DNA of 37,913 nucleotides from Hymenobacter sp. (GTDB lineage Bacteria; Bacteroidota; Bacteroidia; Cytophagales; Hymenobacteraceae), in NCBI GenBank assembly GCA_028288445.1, contig JAQBNT010000065.1:1-37913 (forward strand), given 5' to 3'. The translations under genes were made by a program, and so were the position numbers. Within the stretch, counting starts at the first letter, position 1. Each line of letters begins with the position of its first letter. Under the pieces are notes generated by a model, which was given only the letters and a program-made list of their open reading frames with translations, was not told the origin of the DNA and made no database searches. Below are positions 16,654 to 24,537 of the stretch, piece by piece.

Positions 16654-17598
16654 ATGGAAAATATCCGCGCAACCGCCGAAAAACCACTGCTCAGCGACCT
16701 GTTGCTGAAAACGGACCCGCCCATGTCAGTCGGTGATGTATTAAACCGCACCGACGGTGTCTATTTCTGCATAAAAAACAACGACTCTGTTTTTTTATGG
16801 GTGAACGAGAACTTCGCTCGGCTGGTGGGCCAGCGCCCGCAGGACCTCATTGGCACCCGCGATAGCCGGGCCGCCCACGTGGCCCACGACCAGCAGGTGA
16901 TGGCCAGCGGTGTCCCGTTGCTCAACTTCCACGAAACCATTCAGGTCCCGACGGAAAATGGCGCGATGGCCGATTTGGAAATAGTTACCCAGAAAGGCTT
17001 GTTGCGGAAAAAAGGCAGCACGGAAATCATCGGCATCACCGTCTGCTTTGCGAAGGCCTACCCCGATGCATCTAGGGAAGCCGACGACATTTGTAAACGC
17101 CTGCACCTGGTGCCAACCGGCATCGGCGGCTACCTGGCCCCCGGCCCCGCCGGTGATTTCACCCTTGAGGCGGGCGCGTTGCCGCCGCGTTTCAACGGGG
17201 CGCGGGGCATCTACTCGGCGAATTACTTCCTGTTAAAAGCGGGCGAATTCCTCCAGCTGCACTCCCTCAACCAGGACGAGCAGTGGTTTTTTCACCAAGG
17301 AAGTGCCCTGCGGCTACATGCCTTCTCCGCGCAGGGCATTTACTCGACAGTGACGCTGGGCAGCGACGTGGCGCAAGGCCAAGTCTTTCAAGCAGTGGCT
17401 CCTCATAGCCAGTGGTTTGGAGCCGAACTACTTGGCCCGGGCTACGCCCTGGTCAGCTGTAGCCTGGCGCCGGCCTGGAGCAAGGAGGACTCCGGCCTGC
17501 CGACTGCTGAGCAGGTTGAGCGGTTGAAAGATGCTTTTCCCGAACAAGCGGCCATCATCGAACTGCTCCGGCAAAAGCCTTTGAAAAATGGCGGCTAA
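16654..17598 (+). CDS. PAS domain-cupin_5 fusion protein
   Basis: A 314-residue protein from ATG 16654 (an in-frame ATG eight codons earlier is less likely). Residues about 20-120 look like a PAS sensor: GVYFCIKNNDSVFLWVNENF, then ARLVGQRPQDLIGTRDSRA, and ending near GITVCFAKAYPD. Residues about 130-295 match the cupin_5 (DUF985) family: LHLVPTGIGGYLAP, ANYFLLKAGEFLQLHSLNQD, EQWFFHQGSALRL, TLGSDVAQGQVFQAV, QWFGAEL and YALVSCSLAPAWS. The His/Glu pairs of the cupin core (LHSLNQDEQWFFH) may bind a metal. No output domain such as a kinase or HTH is present, so the PAS may sense a cofactor or redox state for the cupin itself. It is co-directional with the GMC gene, 16 bases away. Confidence 0.75.
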   Translation: MENIRATAEKPLLSDLLLKTDPPMSVGDVLNRTDGVYFCIKNNDSVFLWVNENFARLVGQRPQDLIGTRDSRAAHVAHDQQVMASGVPLLNFHETIQVPTENGAMADLEIVTQKGLLRKKGSTEIIGITVCFAKAYPDASREADDICKRLHLVPTGIGGYLAPGPAGDFTLEAGALPPRFNGARGIYSANYFLLKAGEFLQLHSLNQDEQWFFHQGSALRLHAFSAQGIYSTVTLGSDVAQGQVFQAVAPHSQWFGAELLGPGYALVSCSLAPAWSKEDSGLPTAEQVERLKDAFPEQAAIIELLRQKPLKNGG

Positions 17599-17618
17599 CT
17601 GCCCCAGTTAGGAACTGG
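17595..17618 (+). promoter_or_regulatory. Two overlapping, mutually exclusive hairpins at the PAS-cupin stop
   Basis: CTAACTG-CCC-CAGTTAG (17595-17611) is a perfect 7-bp stem that includes the TAA stop. CCAGTT-AGG-AACTGG (17604-17618) is a perfect 6-bp stem that reuses the same CAGTT bases. Only one can form at a time, as in attenuators. No U-tract follows, so a simple intrinsic terminator is unlikely. Confidence 0.35.
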
Positions 17619-17753
17619 CCTTACGGCTCCTGATGGATAGTCATTGCGCACTTTCCTCATTCCGGTTGCAGAGCCTCCGGCATTGCTTCCTAACCCAACA
17701 GCTGTCAAAAAGAGATTGCCCTAAACGATTCGGAAATAACCATAACCATCATC

Positions 17754-18878
17754 ATGGCAGAAGCTGAAAACGAGAATCCGTTAGCCTCCCTGAACCTCGG
17801 GGGCCTGACGAAACTGGAGGAGCAAACAAAGGGAAAAGGGGTTCAGCGGGCCGAGCAGGGCGCCTCCTTTGAACCCATCTCCCTGAAAAGTGTGCGCGCC
17901 GGGGTGGCAGACGCGGTGGCTCCGAAAGCCGCGGCCGGACCGGTCGAGCTCACGCTCGGTCCGCTGACGGATTTTCCGGGTACCTGGGAAGGCAGCGGGT
18001 TCAACCTGATTGAAATACCCAACCGCAACCAGGACCTCCATGTGCACCCCCCGGCGGCTGACAAGTTCAAGCTCGTCCTGAACAACACCTTCGAAAAGCT
18101 AACCATCACCGCGATTCCCGGCGGAATCATCAACCGGGGCAACGTGCAGGGCGACATTGAATACCTCTCGCTGCACTACCTGCAGCAGGTGGACGATGTG
18201 AACGTGCCGGTGGGCACCTCGGGGCGAGGCATTCACCTCGAAACCGGCCTCTTCCTAAACCTGCCGGCCGGCACCGACCCGGCCGTGCAGCCTTCGGTGG
18301 CGCGGCTGGGCTCCATTCCCCACGGCGACTCGCTGCTGGCGCAGGGCACCTTCACCCCGACCCCACTGCAGAATCAGGGGCCGAAATTTGACTTCAACCG
18401 GGCTGACCCAACGCCATTTACCGTGGTAGCTGGCAAACGGGTGAACATCACCGATGAACACTACCTCTCCCTGCTAAAAAACCCGGTAAAGGTGCCGGAT
18501 GGTATTCCCCAAGCGGCCGTGATGGACCCCACGCTCATCCTTGAAGAAGCGCTCAAGGACGTGCAAGTGCTGGACATGACGGTGGTGTTTCTGGATGCAA
18601 ACCCGATTGCGGGGGTGAGTAATCCCAACGCCCTTGAGAATGCCGGGGGCATCACCAACATTCCGTTCGTGACTAAAAATGCGAACGCAACCACCTTCTC
18701 GGCGATATTCTGGCTGATGACCGTGCAGAAGCCCGACAAGACGACGACCAAGCTGCTGCAATACACGCAGACTGTTGTGCTGGATTTCCCGGTTTTCGGG
18801 GCCGACCCCGGCACGGTGGTCGACGTCAAGTGGCCTCACATTTCGGTGGCAACGCTAGAGCTCCAGCCCACTACTTGA
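17754..18878 (+). CDS. Putative heme-binding beta-barrel (nitrobindin-like) protein
   Basis: A 374-residue protein without signal peptide. The segment LTDFPGTWEGSGFNLIEIP (about 70-88) resembles the GTWxGxG opening of nitrobindin/THAP4-type heme barrels. Further conserved-looking blocks are ITAIPGGIINRGNVQGDI, LHYLQQVDDV, GIHLETGLFLNLPAG and IPHGDSLLAQGTF. I recall these from a bacterial family annotated as heme-binding or hypothetical, often next to oxidoreductase genes; I could not verify this. The first 60 residues look disordered. The family is weakly supported and the role unknown. In this cluster a heme barrel could handle peroxide or an oxidised intermediate, which is inference. Confidence 0.55.
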   Translation: MAEAENENPLASLNLGGLTKLEEQTKGKGVQRAEQGASFEPISLKSVRAGVADAVAPKAAAGPVELTLGPLTDFPGTWEGSGFNLIEIPNRNQDLHVHPPAADKFKLVLNNTFEKLTITAIPGGIINRGNVQGDIEYLSLHYLQQVDDVNVPVGTSGRGIHLETGLFLNLPAGTDPAVQPSVARLGSIPHGDSLLAQGTFTPTPLQNQGPKFDFNRADPTPFTVVAGKRVNITDEHYLSLLKNPVKVPDGIPQAAVMDPTLILEEALKDVQVLDMTVVFLDANPIAGVSNPNALENAGGITNIPFVTKNANATTFSAIFWLMTVQKPDKTTTKLLQYTQTVVLDFPVFGADPGTVVDVKWPHISVATLELQPTT

Positions 18879-18938
18879 CGCGGAGTTCGCCGCATTTGAA
18901 AGCACCTGGTTTTTATCTAATTACTCTGCTTGAAAGCA

Positions 18939-20846
18939 ATGGCTCTCCCCCCTACCCCCACGCCACGCTGGTCGCGCGATTACCTGTTCGATATTCTGCG
19001 TGAACTGGGCATTCACCACATTTTCGGGGTGCCGGGCACCAACGAGATTCCGCTGATTGACGGGACTTCCTACCCCGAAAACGAGGTCACCTACATCGAG
19101 TGCCTGCACGAGAACATTGCCATTGGGGCCGCCATGGGCACGGCCCGCATGACCGGGCTGCCTGGCGTGCTGGTGGTGCACGTCACGCCGGGCATTGCGC
19201 ACAGCATCGGCAACCTGTTCAATGCCGCGCGCTCGCACATGCCGCTGGTGATTTTGTGCTGCCAGCAGCAGAACGAGTTGGTGACGCAGGAGCCGCTGCT
19301 AGCGTCCAACGTGGTCGACTTGGCCCGGCAGTATACCAAGTGGGCGCATGAGGTGCGCGCCGCCGAAGAGCTGCCGCTGGTGCTGCAACGCGCCTTCAAG
19401 GAGGCCATGGCCCCGCCCAACGGGCCGGTATTCGTCTCGATTCCGTGGGAATTCACCATGCGCCGCATCGGGGCCGATGACCGGGTGGCGGGCATTACGC
19501 GCATCTTGCCGCACTTCACCGGCGATGCGGCCGCCATTGCGCAGGCCGCCCAGGTGCTGGGCGAGTCCATTACGCCTCTGCTGGTGCTCGGCGACGCGGC
19601 CGGCTATGCCGATGCCTGGCCCGAGCTGCAGGAGCTGGCCGAACTGCTGGGCGCGCCCGTGTTACAACAAACGCTGAGCAGCGTGGCCAACTTTCCCAAT
19701 GACGACTACCACTGGCAGGGCGAGCTGCCCGGGGCGCAGGCCTCATTGCAAACCCTGTTCGGAGCGCACGACGTGGCCTTTTTGTGCGGTTTTGGGGCGC
19801 AGGCCCAAGTTACGGTGTTCAAATACTCGGACGGGCCGCTAATTCCGGCCAGCGTGCGGCAGATATACCTGACGAACAACACCTGGGACATCGGCAAGAA
19901 TTTCTACGGCGAGGCGGCCGTGTTCGGCGACATCAAAGCCACTCTGCCGCTGCTGCTGGCCCACCTGCGCCAGCACCCGCCCAAAGGCGCAGCGGCCCGC
20001 AACAAGGTGCTGCGCGAACAGGCACGGCTGCGCGCCCAAGCCTGGGTGGCCTACGAAAAACAGGCCCTAGAGCAGCCCACCGAAATCTGGGCCGTAACGC
20101 TGGCCGCCGCGCTGCGCGATGAAATAAAAAGCCGCCGGCTGGAGCGCCAGTTCGTGTACGTGCACGAAGCCATTTCGGACCCGGCTCCGTTTCAGTTTCT
20201 GCTGCCTTTTACCCGGGCAGCGGCAGCCCCGACCAGCTACTACTGCGTGGCTGGCGGCTCGCTGGGCTGGTCGATGCCCGCCTCGCTGGGCGTGCGGCTG
20301 GCGGGGCGCGGCTGGCAAGACATCGAGCCCAAGCTGGTGATAAACGCAGTGGGCGACGGCTCAGCCTTGTTCTACCCACAGGCGTGGTGGACGGCCAGCC
20401 ACCGCAAGCTGGGCGTGCTCTACATCATCACCAACAACTTCGAGTACCACACCCTGCAAATTGGCCTGGGCCAGGTGACGGCCGCCTACGAGGCCGACCC
20501 GGCCTATGGCTGGCACCCAAAAACCACCGACCCCGAATACCTGCGTCTGGAACGCCCGAAAATTGATTTCGTGGCCCTGGCCCGCGCCTTTGGTGTGCCG
20601 GCCGGGGAGGTGGTGACGCACGCCCACGACGTGGCTGCCGCCGTGGCCCGGGGCATCAGCCAGGTGCTCAAAACCGGCGAGTCGTTCGTGCTCGACGTGC
20701 ACATCACGCCCAGTTCGCTGCCTGCCCAGCCGCAGGCCTCGCAACGGTACACGGACCAGCCCCCACTGCACACGCCGGCCCCAACCAAAGGCTTGCTACG
20801 CGCCGCGCCACCCGCCCCGCACGCGGGCGTCCAGGTGATTCCGTAG
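18939..20846 (+). CDS. ThDP-dependent enzyme (acetolactate synthase / benzoylformate decarboxylase superfamily)
   Basis: A 635-residue thiamine-diphosphate enzyme with the three-domain layout of the ALS/BFD/PDC superfamily. The N-terminal PYR domain has the catalytic-type Glu in CLHENIAIGAAMG (E58) and VTPGIAHSIGNLFNAARS. The C-terminal PP domain has the ThDP/Mg motif GDGS (472-475) ending in NN (499-500). Enzymes of this group decarboxylate 2-oxo acids or make C-C bonds from them. A 2-oxo acid is what the neighbouring amine oxidase would deliver, so the two may act in sequence. Residues after about 590 are a Pro/Ala-rich tail not needed for catalysis. ATG 18939 is preferred to TTG 18930. Substrate is unknown. 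Confidence 0.85.
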   Translation: MALPPTPTPRWSRDYLFDILRELGIHHIFGVPGTNEIPLIDGTSYPENEVTYIECLHENIAIGAAMGTARMTGLPGVLVVHVTPGIAHSIGNLFNAARSHMPLVILCCQQQNELVTQEPLLASNVVDLARQYTKWAHEVRAAEELPLVLQRAFKEAMAPPNGPVFVSIPWEFTMRRIGADDRVAGITRILPHFTGDAAAIAQAAQVLGESITPLLVLGDAAGYADAWPELQELAELLGAPVLQQTLSSVANFPNDDYHWQGELPGAQASLQTLFGAHDVAFLCGFGAQAQVTVFKYSDGPLIPASVRQIYLTNNTWDIGKNFYGEAAVFGDIKATLPLLLAHLRQHPPKGAAARNKVLREQARLRAQAWVAYEKQALEQPTEIWAVTLAAALRDEIKSRRLERQFVYVHEAISDPAPFQFLLPFTRAAAAPTSYYCVAGGSLGWSMPASLGVRLAGRGWQDIEPKLVINAVGDGSALFYPQAWWTASHRKLGVLYIITNNFEYHTLQIGLGQVTAAYEADPAYGWHPKTTDPEYLRLERPKIDFVALARAFGVPAGEVVTHAHDVAAAVARGISQVLKTGESFVLDVHITPSSLPAQPQASQRYTDQPPLHTPAPTKGLLRAAPPAPHAGVQVIP

Positions 20847-20860
20847 TGGCTCACGGCTTC

Positions 20861-20886
20861 CCCGGCCCGCCTGGCGGCAATGGGCC
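20861..20886. other. GC-rich inverted repeat after the ThDP gene
   Basis: GGCCC (20864-20868) pairs with GGGCC (20882-20886), and CCGCC-T-GGCGG lies inside. It follows the stop codon by about 15 bases, so it could be a weak terminator or RNA 3' end. No T-run follows on the plus strand. The rest of the 208-bp gap before the amine oxidase gene shows nothing clear. Confidence 0.2.
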
Positions 20887-21054
20887 CCGGGCGGAGCAAA
20901 AAAGGCTATTACCAACAAGCATAATATGCTGGCTACCTGAAGAAAAACAGCTGGCGCCAACGATTCGAAGAAAAACCGTTTTCAAATCTGCCGCAGGGTC
21001 GACTCCTGCCCTGGGCTTTGCCTGCTATTAACCACTTCATCTCCCTCAGTCCTT

Positions 21055-22719
21055 ATGAAAAACGAAGAAGTCGACATTGCCATCGTGGGTGGCGGCGTAT
21101 CGGGCGTGTACTGCGCCTGGCGGTTGAAAAAGGCGCATCCCACCCTTAAAATCGTGGTGCTGGAAGGCAGCGGCGGGGTGGGCGGCCGGCTGCTGTCGGT
21201 GCGGCCGCCGGGTATCAACAACATGGTGGCCGAGTTGGGCGGCATGCGCATTTTGCCGGCCGTGCAGCCCTTGGTGGCGAGACTGATTGACCAACTCAAC
21301 CGGCTGCTGCCCAAAGCCCGGAAGATTGCGATGTACGACTTCCCAGTCGACGAGCCCCAGAATCTGGCCTACCTGCGCGGCGAATACCTGCGCCTGGCCG
21401 ATTTCACCACCAGCCCTGATAAGGTACCTTACCACCTGAACTGGCTGGAGCGGGGCCAGACGCCGGGCGGCCTCATCGTGGCAGCCATTGAGCAACTGGT
21501 GCCGGGCATCACCGACCCCAACTTGACTAGCGAGGAGCGGCAGCAAATGGCCCAGGCGGCCACGTTTGCGGGCCGGCCGCTCCACGAGCAGGGCTTCTGG
21601 AACGTGCTGCTGCGCATCATCAGCCCCGAGGCATTTCAGCTGGGCGTGGATGCTGGGGGTTACAGCTCGACGCTGAGCAACTGGAACGCGGCCGATGCCA
21701 TTCCGTGGTTTCTGGCTGATTTTGGGGTTACGCCCAAGTACCGGGCATTTTGCGAAGGTTTCCAACAGGTGCCGCTGGCGCTGGCCGACCTGTTTGAGCA
21801 AGCCAAGGGCGACCTGCGCATGGCGCACAAGGTGCGCGGCGTGAGCTGGCACGACGGCGCTTACGACCTGCCCTGGGTGAGCCACGATGGCACGCCCCAG
21901 CAGCAGGAAGGCCAGTTGCGGGCCAAGAAGGTGATTCTGGCCATGCCCCGCCGCGCCCTCGACCTGCTGGCCCCCAGCAGCCCGCCGCTGCAAGCTTGCC
22001 AGGCCTTGATTGCCAGCGTGACGCCCCGACCATTATTCAAGCTCTTCACCACTTACACCAGCCCCTGGTGGCGCAACGCGGGTTATACCAGCCGTGAGGA
22101 CGGCCAGAGCACCTACGTGCCCGTGGAGCAGGGCCGCACTGTGACCGACCTGCCCGTGCGCCAGACCTATTACTGGCCCACCATCGAGGGCAAAGCCGCT
22201 ACGACCGGCCCGGCCATGCTGATGGCCAGCTACGACGACGGCAACAGCGTGGGCTATTGGGACGGCCTGCGCCCGCGCCGCCGCCAGGCCTGGCAGCAGG
22301 GCCAGGTGGTGGCGCAGCCCGAAGTGCCCTTCGTGACGGCCACTGTGGCTCCAATGGCGGCCAGCGCCAAGGCGGCCCCGGTCACCGATCCCGAGCGCCA
22401 ATGGGAAACCTACCAGGCCTCGGCCGATATGGTAGCCGAGGTGGCCCGGCAGCTGAGCATTATGCACAATCTACCTTACTCGCCTGAGGTGCAGCAAGCG
22501 GCTTTCCGCGACTGGGGCGACGACCCGTTTGGCGGCGGCTGGAACAGCTGGAACATCGGCGTAAAAAGCTGGGAGGTGAAGCACCAGATTGTGCAGCCCA
22601 ACTCCGCCCAGCCGCTCTACATCTGCGGCGAGGCCTATTCCGATGCCCAGGGCTGGGTGGAAGGCGCGCTGCAAACCGCCGACTACGTGCTGGCCAAATT
22701 CGGGCTCGACGCCCTCTAA
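21055..22719 (+). CDS. FAD-dependent amine / L-amino-acid oxidase (RebO/VioA/tryptophan-monooxygenase-like)
   Basis: A 554-residue flavin amine oxidase. The FAD motif is VDIAIVGGGVSGVYCAW (6-22), followed by VVLEGSGGVGGRLLSV (about 34-49) and the substrate-side AELGGMRI. The C-terminus has the second FAD signature LYICGEAYSDAQGWVEGAL. This pattern fits L-amino-acid oxidases such as RebO, VioA and tryptophan 2-monooxygenase, which turn an amino acid into an imino or keto acid plus H2O2 (or an amide plus CO2). No signal peptide is present, so it acts in the cytosol. It is the last gene of the plus-strand cluster. It could supply a 2-oxo acid to the ThDP enzyme upstream. The family is secure; the preferred amino acid is not. 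Confidence 0.85.
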   Translation: MKNEEVDIAIVGGGVSGVYCAWRLKKAHPTLKIVVLEGSGGVGGRLLSVRPPGINNMVAELGGMRILPAVQPLVARLIDQLNRLLPKARKIAMYDFPVDEPQNLAYLRGEYLRLADFTTSPDKVPYHLNWLERGQTPGGLIVAAIEQLVPGITDPNLTSEERQQMAQAATFAGRPLHEQGFWNVLLRIISPEAFQLGVDAGGYSSTLSNWNAADAIPWFLADFGVTPKYRAFCEGFQQVPLALADLFEQAKGDLRMAHKVRGVSWHDGAYDLPWVSHDGTPQQQEGQLRAKKVILAMPRRALDLLAPSSPPLQACQALIASVTPRPLFKLFTTYTSPWWRNAGYTSREDGQSTYVPVEQGRTVTDLPVRQTYYWPTIEGKAATTGPAMLMASYDDGNSVGYWDGLRPRRRQAWQQGQVVAQPEVPFVTATVAPMAASAKAAPVTDPERQWETYQASADMVAEVARQLSIMHNLPYSPEVQQAAFRDWGDDPFGGGWNSWNIGVKSWEVKHQIVQPNSAQPLYICGEAYSDAQGWVEGALQTADYVLAKFGLDAL

Positions 22720-23004
22720 CAACCACTTGATTATGCCAGCTACCTGATTGTCGCGGCAGGACAGGAAGTTGGCATAGTTAAGCGGGTCGTATTTGAAGCG
22801 CTGGCCAAAGAAGACTTCAGCGTACGCGCTACAAGAAGCTCTTGTGGGATTTCAAGACTTACCCCAAATCTTGCGACGAGGTCCTGCCCCGCAGTTACCA
22901 GCGGGCCGAAGCGAGCAGATGCCTAGCCTAGTGCTAACGCGCGGGACTGAACCTGCTTTCTGGTCAACAAGTACTTGCACAAGCATCTAACCGAATCATA
23001 TAGA
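22720..23004. other. Convergent spacer with possible gene debris
   Basis: This 285-bp gap lies between two convergent operons. An unassigned peptide-like reading (RYKKLLWDFKTYPKSCDEVL) runs on the plus strand from about 22827, without a start codon and ending at a TAG. It may be a remnant of a lost gene, but I do not recognise it. No clear intrinsic terminator for either operon is visible. Confidence 0.25.
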
Positions 23005-23547
23005 TTAGGGGGACGAAGACACCAACCGGCTAACCGTTTTCTTTTTGCCTTGAAAGGTTACCTGCACGGAGTCCCGAAAGATGCTAGCTACTACAACGCC
23101 TTGCCGATTATCACCGGACTTGAGCATTACCTCCTGCTCGTTAATCGCCAGCAGGGCAATACGGCTGTTCTGCCGGGGGTTATTGATAAAGCCTAGGTAC
23201 CTAAGCGAAGGCCAGACGACGGGCGCAACTGCCACGGGAACCGGTGCCACGGGAAAATTCAGGGTCGGTGAGGTGACGGCTTGGGCAAACGCCACCGGCC
23301 TGTTCGCCGGTTGGTCAAGGCTACGGCCCGCTTTTTCCGTCGTCACCTTGAACGGGTCGCTGTAATTCAGCAGCAGTTTGGGTAATGTGTGCGCGGTGAC
23401 GGGACCCGTCAAGACGTGCGGCAGGGCCGCATCCGCCGGCTCAGGCTCAGGCTCTCCTGCGGCCGCCGACCAGATGCGCTGGAAAATCAGGCCCCAGATG
23501 GCCAGTACTGCTGGCAGCAGCACGTAAAGCAAGCGCTTGTTTTTCAC
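23005..23547 (-). CDS. GspC/PilP-like inner-membrane clamp protein of the T2SS-like machine
   Basis: A 180-residue protein with one N-terminal membrane helix (about 6-23), a linker with LLNYSDPFKV (the DPF motif common in GspC/PilP-like proteins of Bacteroidota), and a small C-terminal beta domain (about 113-175, LRYLGFINNPRQN through FQGKKKTVSRL). That layout fits GspC homology-region or PilP domains, which link the inner-membrane platform to the secretin N-domains. It is the last gene of the eight-gene minus operon, 12 bases after the lipoprotein gene. Assignment rests on layout and context more than on residue identity. Confidence 0.65.
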   Translation of the reverse strand: MKNKRLLYVLLPAVLAIWGLIFQRIWSAAAGEPEPEPADAALPHVLTGPVTAHTLPKLLLNYSDPFKVTTEKAGRSLDQPANRPVAFAQAVTSPTLNFPVAPVPVAVAPVVWPSLRYLGFINNPRQNSRIALLAINEQEVMLKSGDNRQGVVVASIFRDSVQVTFQGKKKTVSRLVSSSP

Positions 23548-23559
23548 CCAGGTCCCGCG

Positions 23560-24537
23560 TTATTGAATGATAAAGGCCCTTTTGACAGCGGCCGGCCCGA
23601 CGTTGCCCGCTCGGTCGACGGAGCGCACCGACCAGTAGTAGGTGCCCGTAGCCAGTGGAATGGCGGGCGCGGGCAATGCCAGCGTCGTTCCACTGCTGGC
23701 CTTGGGAAAACCGTTGAAAAGCGTCGCCTGGTTGGATTCGTAGAAGAATACGCTGTCCCGCACGACATCCGTTGAGGGATGAGACCAGGTGAGCGTTACC
23801 GGCAACGTCAGAAACAAGGCCGAGGCCGCCGGGCTCACCAGGGCCGGGGCGGCGGGTGGCGTCACGTCTACTTCCACGGTTCGGGTGGCTGAAGTGGCCG
23901 AACTATTCGTGTTCAAGGCCGTGATGTGCCACTGGTACACTTGGCTGGTGCGCGGCAGGCGCAGACTAACGGCCGTGGTCCCTCCCACCAGCGTATCCAG
24001 GGCAGCTCCGCCCCCCGCCCGCGGATTGGGCGAGATAGATAGTTGGTAGCGCTGGGCCATCGGCAGGCCCGTCCAGCTAAAGTTGACGACCGTGGCATTG
24101 GTCACCGCCCCGGCGGCGGGCAAGCCCAGCTGCAGTGCTTGCCCCGTTAGCCGGGTGGTGGTGTCCAGTTGGAAGCCCCGGGTGCTGAACGCGGTTTCGT
24201 AGCTCCCGTTCACGGCCTGTACCCGCCACTGATAGGCCCCCGGCACTAGGGTCGTGGTGAAGAAGGTGCGGGTCACCGTCGAGTCGTGGAACGCTTTGGT
24301 GGGGCTGGCGAACGAAGGCGATGCCACCTGAATCCGGTAGCTGCGGGCATTGGCCACGGGCTCCCACCGAAAGGTCTGGACGACGACGGTGGTGCGGCTG
24401 CTGTCGGTTGGCGTGAGCAGCAGCACGTGCCGGGCCGAGATATCCGGCTCGATGAGGTCGTCGCAGCTGGCCAGCGATAGCCCAATGAGACCCACGCTCA
24501 ACAGGAGCAACAAGGAATTACGGCAGAGGCGTATCAT
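23560..24537 (-). CDS. Lipoprotein with three fibronectin-III-like domains
   Basis: A 325-residue lipoprotein starting at ATG 24537; longer upstream frames run into the preceding gene and were rejected. The signal peptide ends in LSLASC with C25 as the lipidated residue. The acidic residues right after it (DDLIEPD) resemble signals for surface export of lipoproteins in Bacteroidota. Three FN3-like repeats follow (about 35-130, 138-227 and 228-325), each ending in a YQWRVQAVN / YQWHITALN / YYWSVRSVD strand. It overlaps the PilO-like gene by 20 bases, so it belongs to the operon. Standard T2SS and T4P systems have no such component; a pilotin-like or surface-exposed accessory role is inferred. 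Confidence 0.7.
   Translation of the reverse strand: MIRLCRNSLLLLLSVGLIGLSLASCDDLIEPDISARHVLLLTPTDSSRTTVVVQTFRWEPVANARSYRIQVASPSFASPTKAFHDSTVTRTFFTTTLVPGAYQWRVQAVNGSYETAFSTRGFQLDTTTRLTGQALQLGLPAAGAVTNATVVNFSWTGLPMAQRYQLSISPNPRAGGGAALDTLVGGTTAVSLRLPRTSQVYQWHITALNTNSSATSATRTVEVDVTPPAAPALVSPAASALFLTLPVTLTWSHPSTDVVRDSVFFYESNQATLFNGFPKASSGTTLALPAPAIPLATGTYYWSVRSVDRAGNVGPAAVKRAFIIQ

Noticed and set aside
10311-22719. Violacein or indolocarbazole gene cluster
   Set aside because: The amine oxidase looks RebO/VioA-like and a large protein with a catalase-like domain sits nearby, but that protein's C-terminal part matches LodA oxidases and not the VioB/RebD ferritin-like domain; VioC-E or RebC/RebP equivalents are absent.
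22827-22919. Peptide-like reading without start codon after the amine oxidase gene
   Set aside because: It has Trp, Tyr and Lys as a real protein might, but it is about 30 codons long, without start or family match, so only noted as possible debris.
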